Part shown: one piece after another, positions 4,528 through 5,962 of the stretch | Position numbering within the stretch: the first letter of the stretch is position 1 | Layout of the letters: each line of letters starts with the position of its first letter | From: Actinomycetes bacterium | GTDB lineage: Bacteria; Actinomycetota; Actinomycetes; Actinomycetales; Microbacteriaceae | Assembly (NCBI GenBank): GCA_023386675.1 | Contig: JAEWJG010000317.1 | Span: 1 to 5,962, forward strand | DNA: 5,962 bases | Reading direction: 5' to 3' | The notes under the pieces: model-generated | Seen by the model: only the letters and a program-made list of their open reading frames with translations | Told to the model about the DNA's origin: nothing | Databases searched by the model: none | Position numbers and translations under genes: made by a program

Positions 4528-5463
4528 TTACGGCAGCAGCGCGATCTTGCCGCCCGGGTGCCCCTCCTTCAGGAACGCCAGTGCCTCGGGCGCATCGGCC
4601 AGAGGGTAGGTGCGGGCGACCGGGACCTGAAGGCGGCCGCTTCCGGCCAGCTCCAGGAGCCGGGCGCGCGCGGCGTCGCGGAACGCCTGGCTCTCGGGCT
4701 GCGCACCGAAGACCGCGTGGATGCCCTCGCGCTCGGCGCGCTGCGCATCCACGATGGTGACGATGCGGAGGCGATCCGGCACCAGTTCCAGCGAGACGTC
4801 GATCGCCTCGGACGTGCCCACCGTGTCGAGGGCGGCGGCGATCGGGCCCTGCGCGGCCTCCGTCACGCGCTCGGCGAGGCCGGGACCGTACGCGACCGGC
4901 AGCCCGCCGAAGCGGCGGACGCGGGCGAAGCTGGACTCGCTCGCCGTGCCGATCACGCGGGCGCCGAGCTCGCTCGCCTGCTGCAGGATGCTGACCCCGA
5001 CCGCCCCGGAGGCGCCGTGCACGAGGATGGTCTCGCCCGGCCGCACATCCGTCACGTCGAGCATCTGCGCGGCCGTCGTACCGACCAGCAGCAGGTTGGC
5101 GGCCTCCTCGTCGGTGAGCCGAGGCGGCTTGGCGAAGACGTCCTTCGCCGGGACCGTGATCTCGGTGGCGTAGCCGCCCTGGATGCGGAACGCCACGACC
5201 GCATCCCCGACCGCTCCGCCGCCGGATGCGATCTCGGTGTCCGGACCGACGGCCGACAGCACGCCAGCAGCCTCGTAGCCGATGGGGACGGGCAGCGTCA
5301 GGCCGGGACGCGGGGCCGATACGTGTTTGTAGTCGGCCGGATTGACGCCCGCGGCGGTCACCCGGATCGTCACCTCGCCCTGCCGGGGCGCGGGGGTGTC
5401 GACCTCCGCGAACTCCCACTTCTCCGGTGCGCCGAACTGGATCGCTCTCCACTGCTTCGCCAT
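4528..5463 (-). CDS. NADP-dependent alcohol/quinone oxidoreductase (zinc-less MDR family)
   Basis: This 311-aa medium-chain dehydrogenase/reductase resembles quinone oxidoreductase (Qor). Residues 1-110 are the GroES-like domain with GVNPADYK (39-46) and GYEAAGVLSAVG (62-73). The Rossmann domain starts with LVHGASGAVG (147-156), the dinucleotide-binding loop. The cysteine and histidine ligands of the catalytic and structural zincs are absent; the protein has no cysteine at all, so it belongs to the zinc-independent branch. These enzymes reduce quinones or enones with NAD(P)H; the substrate here is unknown. The start is set at ATG 5463 (MAKQWRAIQF), where the family's first strand begins. A TTG at 5475 adds four residues, but its GGGGA lies against the start codon. 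The enzyme is probably cytosolic. It is flanked at 34 bp and 33 bp by same-strand genes, so it is likely the middle gene of an operon. Confidence 0.9.
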   Translation of the reverse strand: MAKQWRAIQFGAPEKWEFAEVDTPAPRQGEVTIRVTAAGVNPADYKHVSAPRPGLTLPVPIGYEAAGVLSAVGPDTEIASGGGAVGDAVVAFRIQGGYATEITVPAKDVFAKPPRLTDEEAANLLLVGTTAAQMLDVTDVRPGETILVHGASGAVGVSILQQASELGARVIGTASESSFARVRRFGGLPVAYGPGLAERVTEAAQGPIAAALDTVGTSEAIDVSLELVPDRLRIVTIVDAQRAEREGIHAVFGAQPESQAFRDAARARLLELAGSGRLQVPVARTYPLADAPEALAFLKEGHPGGKIALLP

Positions 5464-5497
5464 GGCCGCAGTCAATCCCCGCTAGCTGGGTGCCTGC

Positions 5498-5962
5498 TTA
5501 CGATGCGGAGACCGGGTCGGTCGCCCGGCCGCTGTGCCGCGCGCGGCGCGGACGCGAGGGGGCGAGCCGCAGCATCTGCGCGGTCGAGCTGTCGTCGAGC
5601 TCGACCAGGTCGCTGCGGGACTTGATGAAGTCGCTGAACGAGCGGAAGCCGAGCGCCTTCTCGCTGAAGGACGGGTCCATCCGCTTCATCTGGCCCTTCA
5701 CCGACGAGCTGTGCAGCCACGGCGAGTCGTCCTTCTCGTGGCCGAGCTGCATGGCGCGGGCCAGGAGGCGGGTGGCGACGATCTGCGGGTCTTCCTGCGG
5801 CTCTTCGGCGGCGGCGTCCTCCTCCTCGACCGCGGCCGCGCGCCGGCGCCCGCCGCGCTTGCGGGGCTGCTCCGGCTCGGCAACTTCGGCGGACTCGTCG
5901 GACGCCTCCGACGTTTCCGTGGTAGCTGCGGCGACCGTTGCGCCGGCGGCGGTGGAGGCTGC
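5498..5962 (-). CDS. LOTUS/OST-HTH domain protein, C-terminal part (probable NYN-domain RNase; runs off right edge)
   Basis: The minus-strand frame is open from the window edge to TAA at 5498-5500, giving the last 154 residues. Visible residues 1-60 are a low-complexity linker: Ala/Thr/Glu-rich, with a basic patch (RKRGGRRR, 34-41) and then an acidic run (EEED). Residues about 61-133 form a LOTUS/OST-HTH winged-helix domain with DSPWLHSSSVKGQMKRM (79-95), DPSFSEKALGF (96-106) and FSDFIKSR, the family hallmark of a K-x-x-M/L helix followed by the 'GF-x-F-x-x-F/L' strand. The final 20 residues are basic. In bacteria this domain usually follows an N-terminal NYN (PIN-like) nuclease domain, and LOTUS domains bind RNA. 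The NYN part is outside the window, so the RNase call is inference from family architecture. A downstream oxidoreductase follows after 34 bp. Confidence 0.8.
   Translation of the reverse strand, partial: AASTAAGATVAAATTETSEASDESAEVAEPEQPRKRGGRRRAAAVEEEDAAAEEPQEDPQIVATRLLARAMQLGHEKDDSPWLHSSSVKGQMKRMDPSFSEKALGFRSFSDFIKSRSDLVELDDSSTAQMLRLAPSRPRRARHSGRATDPVSAS

Noticed and set aside
5464..5475. TTG start at 5475 for the oxidoreductase
   Set aside because: It adds only four residues, and the purine-rich element abuts the TTG; the ATG at 5463 matches the family's usual N-terminus.
4558..5625. 355-codon plus-strand frame opposite the oxidoreductase
   Set aside because: Antisense shadow; the minus-strand frame has the Rossmann and GroES-like motifs.

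Overview
The window is GC-rich DNA (about 70% by eye) with actinobacterial gene style: GTG as well as ATG starts, very short intergenic gaps and strong third-position G/C. Two gene types point to Microbacteriaceae or close relatives: a tandem pair of short proteins beginning MGxLIY with an FDDR...KLRR pattern (the family I recall as DUF7882), and a LOTUS/OST-HTH domain protein of the kind these genomes carry. The genus cannot be fixed from the sequence alone.

Layout, left to right. At 1-174 (minus) lies the N-terminal part of an alpha/beta hydrolase that runs off the left edge. A 123-bp divergent region (175-297) holds an inverted repeat and a 9-codon upstream ORF in front of a 61-aa four-cysteine zinc-ribbon-like protein (298-483, plus). 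That gene converges within 3 bp on a minus-strand operon-like block: an 81-aa unknown protein (2659-2904), a 14-helix-type MFS drug/H+ antiporter (1236-2648) and an MgtC/SapB-family membrane protein (487-1188). A short divergent promoter region (2905-2988) separates this block from two tandem plus-strand paralogs (2989-3366 and 3368-3697). The second paralog converges on, and overlaps by 4 bp, a second minus-strand block: a RlaP/YcgL-type predicted nucleotidyltransferase (3694-4494), a zinc-independent quinone-oxidoreductase-like enzyme (4528-5463) and the C-terminal part of a LOTUS-domain protein, probably an NYN-type RNase (5498-5962, running off the right edge).

The minus-strand blocks are each probably co-transcribed (gaps of 10, 47, 33 and 34 bp). 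The first is a membrane/transport group. The second mixes an NADPH-type oxidoreductase with two proteins from families linked to RNA or nucleotide chemistry. No tRNA, rRNA, CRISPR array, insertion sequence or prophage gene was seen, and there is no gene-free stretch above 300 bp. This looks like ordinary chromosomal accessory or core-accessory DNA. The most notable structure is at the gene ends: both convergent junctions carry a hairpin built around the two opposing stop codons. The two DUF7882-like paralogs are the least understood genes here. I found no clear evidence of a novel defence or mobile system.
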